A stretch of 35,626 nt of DNA. Origin: Acidobacteriota bacterium (lineage in GTDB: Bacteria; Acidobacteriota; UBA6911). The notes under the pieces are model-generated. The model saw only the letters and a list, made by a program, of their open reading frames with translations. It ran no database searches and was not told the DNA's origin. Below are positions 34,082 to 35,626 of the stretch, in pieces. Location: NCBI GenBank assembly GCA_017860135.1, contig JAFNAG010000006.1, positions 1-35,626 of the forward strand, given 5' to 3'. How positions within the stretch are numbered: the stretch's first letter is position 1; each line of letters begins with the position of its first letter. A program made the position numbers and the translations under genes.

Positions 34082-35329
34082 TCAAATCCGGACTTTGCAT
34101 TGGTTTTCATGGATGTGCTCACCCTTGGGGACCACCACCACCCCGGAATCGCTCACAGTAAAACGCTTTGCATCCTCGTCAAGGTCGTAGCCGACCGAAA
34201 AACCGGGAGGGATCTTTACTTCCTTGTCGATAATCGCCCGGCGGATTCTTGCACGCCGCCCCACTTCCACACGGTCGAAAAGGATCGAATCCTCCACCAG
34301 CGCGTAGGAATTAATACGCACATCCGGAGAGAGTATCGAACGCTCCGCGCGGCCACCGCTGATTATGCAGCCATTGCAGAGGAGCGAATCCAGGGCGATC
34401 CCGATGCGATCCGTTTCACCGCCGGCAAAGACCATCTTTGCGGGAGGCCCCGGCCGCGTGGAAGAGTGGATCGGGAACGCAGTGTCGTAGAGGTTGAATG
34501 GCGGATCGACCCTCAGCAAATCCATGCTGGCCTCGTAATAGGAATCCAAAGTGCCGATGTCGCGCCAGTAAGTCTGATTCTCATCGCGGAAAGTGTGGGC
34601 GAAAACCGGTTTGCTGCGGACGAGGCGAGGCAGGATGTCGCGGCCGAAATCATGAATGCTGTCGCCGCGGCTGTCTCCGGAAATCTCTTCTATTAAGACA
34701 TCAGTTTCAAACAGGTACACCCCCATGCTGGCCAAGGCAAAGCCGGGCCGGCCAACGATGGATTTTGGATGATCTGGTTTTTCCTCGAAAGCCAGGATCC
34801 GGTTCCGCTCGTCAATTTCCAGGACGCCCATCCGGCGCGCCAGGTCCAGGGCGCACTCCACCGCGGCAACCGTGACAGCCGCACCCGTGCGAATGTGGGA
34901 GGCGATCATATCGCTGTAGTCCATCTTGTATATGTGGTCGCCAGAGAGGATGAGAACACGGCTTGGATGTCGTTCCCGCAGAATGTAGAGATTCTGGGAA
35001 ACAGCATCGGCTGTCCCCAGATACCACGAATCCCCCGTCCTGAGCTGAGGAGGGACTGAAAATAAGAATTCATCAAAGGCGCCTGCGAAAATGTTCCATC
35101 CCAGCCTGAGATGGTCATTCAGCGATTGGCTCTTGTACTGAGTCAGGACATAAATGCGCTTGAGCCCTGAGTTGATGCAGTTCGACAGGGTAAAGTCGAT
35201 AATCCGATAGTGCCCGGCGAAAGGTACGGCGGGTTTTGCTCGATCCCTCGTCAAAGGATAGAGCCGCTCCCCCTGCCCTCCCGCCAGGATTATGGTCAGA
35301 GTCTCTTTCAGCACCTTAGCGACATTCAA
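34082..35329 (-). CDS. glgC: Glucose-1-phosphate adenylyltransferase
   Basis: 'TLTIILAGGQGERLYPLTRDRAKPAVPFAGHYRIIDFTLSNCINSGLKRIYVLTQYKSQSLNDHLRLGWN', 'YLGTADAVSQNLYIL', 'ILSGDHIYKMDYSDMI', 'YWRDIGTLDSYYEASMDLL'. Confidence 0.97.
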   Translation of the reverse strand: MNVAKVLKETLTIILAGGQGERLYPLTRDRAKPAVPFAGHYRIIDFTLSNCINSGLKRIYVLTQYKSQSLNDHLRLGWNIFAGAFDEFLFSVPPQLRTGDSWYLGTADAVSQNLYILRERHPSRVLILSGDHIYKMDYSDMIASHIRTGAAVTVAAVECALDLARRMGVLEIDERNRILAFEEKPDHPKSIVGRPGFALASMGVYLFETDVLIEEISGDSRGDSIHDFGRDILPRLVRSKPVFAHTFRDENQTYWRDIGTLDSYYEASMDLLRVDPPFNLYDTAFPIHSSTRPGPPAKMVFAGGETDRIGIALDSLLCNGCIISGGRAERSILSPDVRINSYALVEDSILFDRVEVGRRARIRRAIIDKEVKIPPGFSVGYDLDEDAKRFTVSDSGVVVVPKGEHIHENQCKVRI

Positions 35330-35598
35330 GATCTCCTCCCGGCCAACTTCAGTCTGCCGATACCCTTCAACCGGCTGGCACAGGAATCCTTATCGGGCGG
35401 ATTCTGCAGCCCGGGTGCATCGCACCCGCATTCCTCTATGATCTTGTTGTCCCCCCAGTTTTCACCGCACAAGGCCATCATCTGAATAAAGCGTCGGACA
35501 CCTTCACGATTCTCAAAAGGTCCTACATGCTTCCCTGCTTCGTCGAGTAGATAGATCACGCCGGAATCTCCGAATCGCTTTCGGCTGGCGGGCAGCAA
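35326..35598 (-). CDS. Small hypothetical protein upstream of and overlapping glgC
   Basis: 90 aa MLPASRKRFGDSGVIYLLDEAGKHVGPFENREGVRRFIQMMALCGENWGDNKIIEECGCDAPGLQ...; stop overlaps glgC start by 4 nt (ATGA). Confidence 0.65.
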   Translation of the reverse strand: MLPASRKRFGDSGVIYLLDEAGKHVGPFENREGVRRFIQMMALCGENWGDNKIIEECGCDAPGLQNPPDKDSCASRLKGIGRLKLAGRRS

Positions 35599-35626
35599 AA
35601 ATGCAGAGGGTCCCTGAGGTTCTGCA

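Noticed and set aside
1-35626. CRISPR arrays, tRNA or rRNA genes
   Set aside because: No regularly spaced direct repeats and no recognisable tRNA or rRNA sequence were seen by eye; a tRNAscan/Infernal run would be needed to be certain.

Overview
GC-rich bacterial chromosomal window; gene content (ADOP-type permease remnant, TatT-type TRAP transporter, many secreted hydrolases) resembles Acidobacteria-like genomes, but taxonomy is inference only. I support about 27 coding regions or remnants. Left to right: an S9-type peptidase N-terminus running off the left edge (missed by the ORF track), two beta-lactamase-fold serine hydrolases, a Phd/PIN toxin-antitoxin pair, an M28 peptidase, a DUF4405-like membrane protein, a YtcJ-like amidohydrolase, a second Phd/PIN pair, and decayed NmrA and ADOP-permease fragments. 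Then come a TatT-DctP-DctQM TRAP operon, a TonB-dependent receptor, a REP-type (Y1) transposase remnant, a sugar-isomerase/Tat-oxidoreductase/aldo-keto reductase/dihydropyrimidinase-like cluster, and a six-gene operon (PP2C phosphatase, YtrA-like GntR, ABC ATPase, ABC permease, S41 protease, LolA-like protein). The right end has two small conserved-looking ORFs, a B12-binding-type radical SAM protein, and glgC with a 4-nt-overlapping small ORF. Most interesting points: (i) both toxin-antitoxin modules have a sigma70-like promoter with a 17-bp spacer and a -10 box exactly 6 nt before the antitoxin ATG, each overlapped by a palindrome, predicting leaderless autoregulated mRNAs; (ii) an apparently undescribed dispersed intergenic element of about 85-95 bp in three diverged copies, two in inverted orientation; (iii) the phosphatase-GntR-ABC-protease operon; (iv) an isomerase gene whose conserved N-terminus extends upstream of any canonical start codon. 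No rRNA, tRNA or CRISPR array was recognised. No database search was run; all family calls come from reading the translated motifs.
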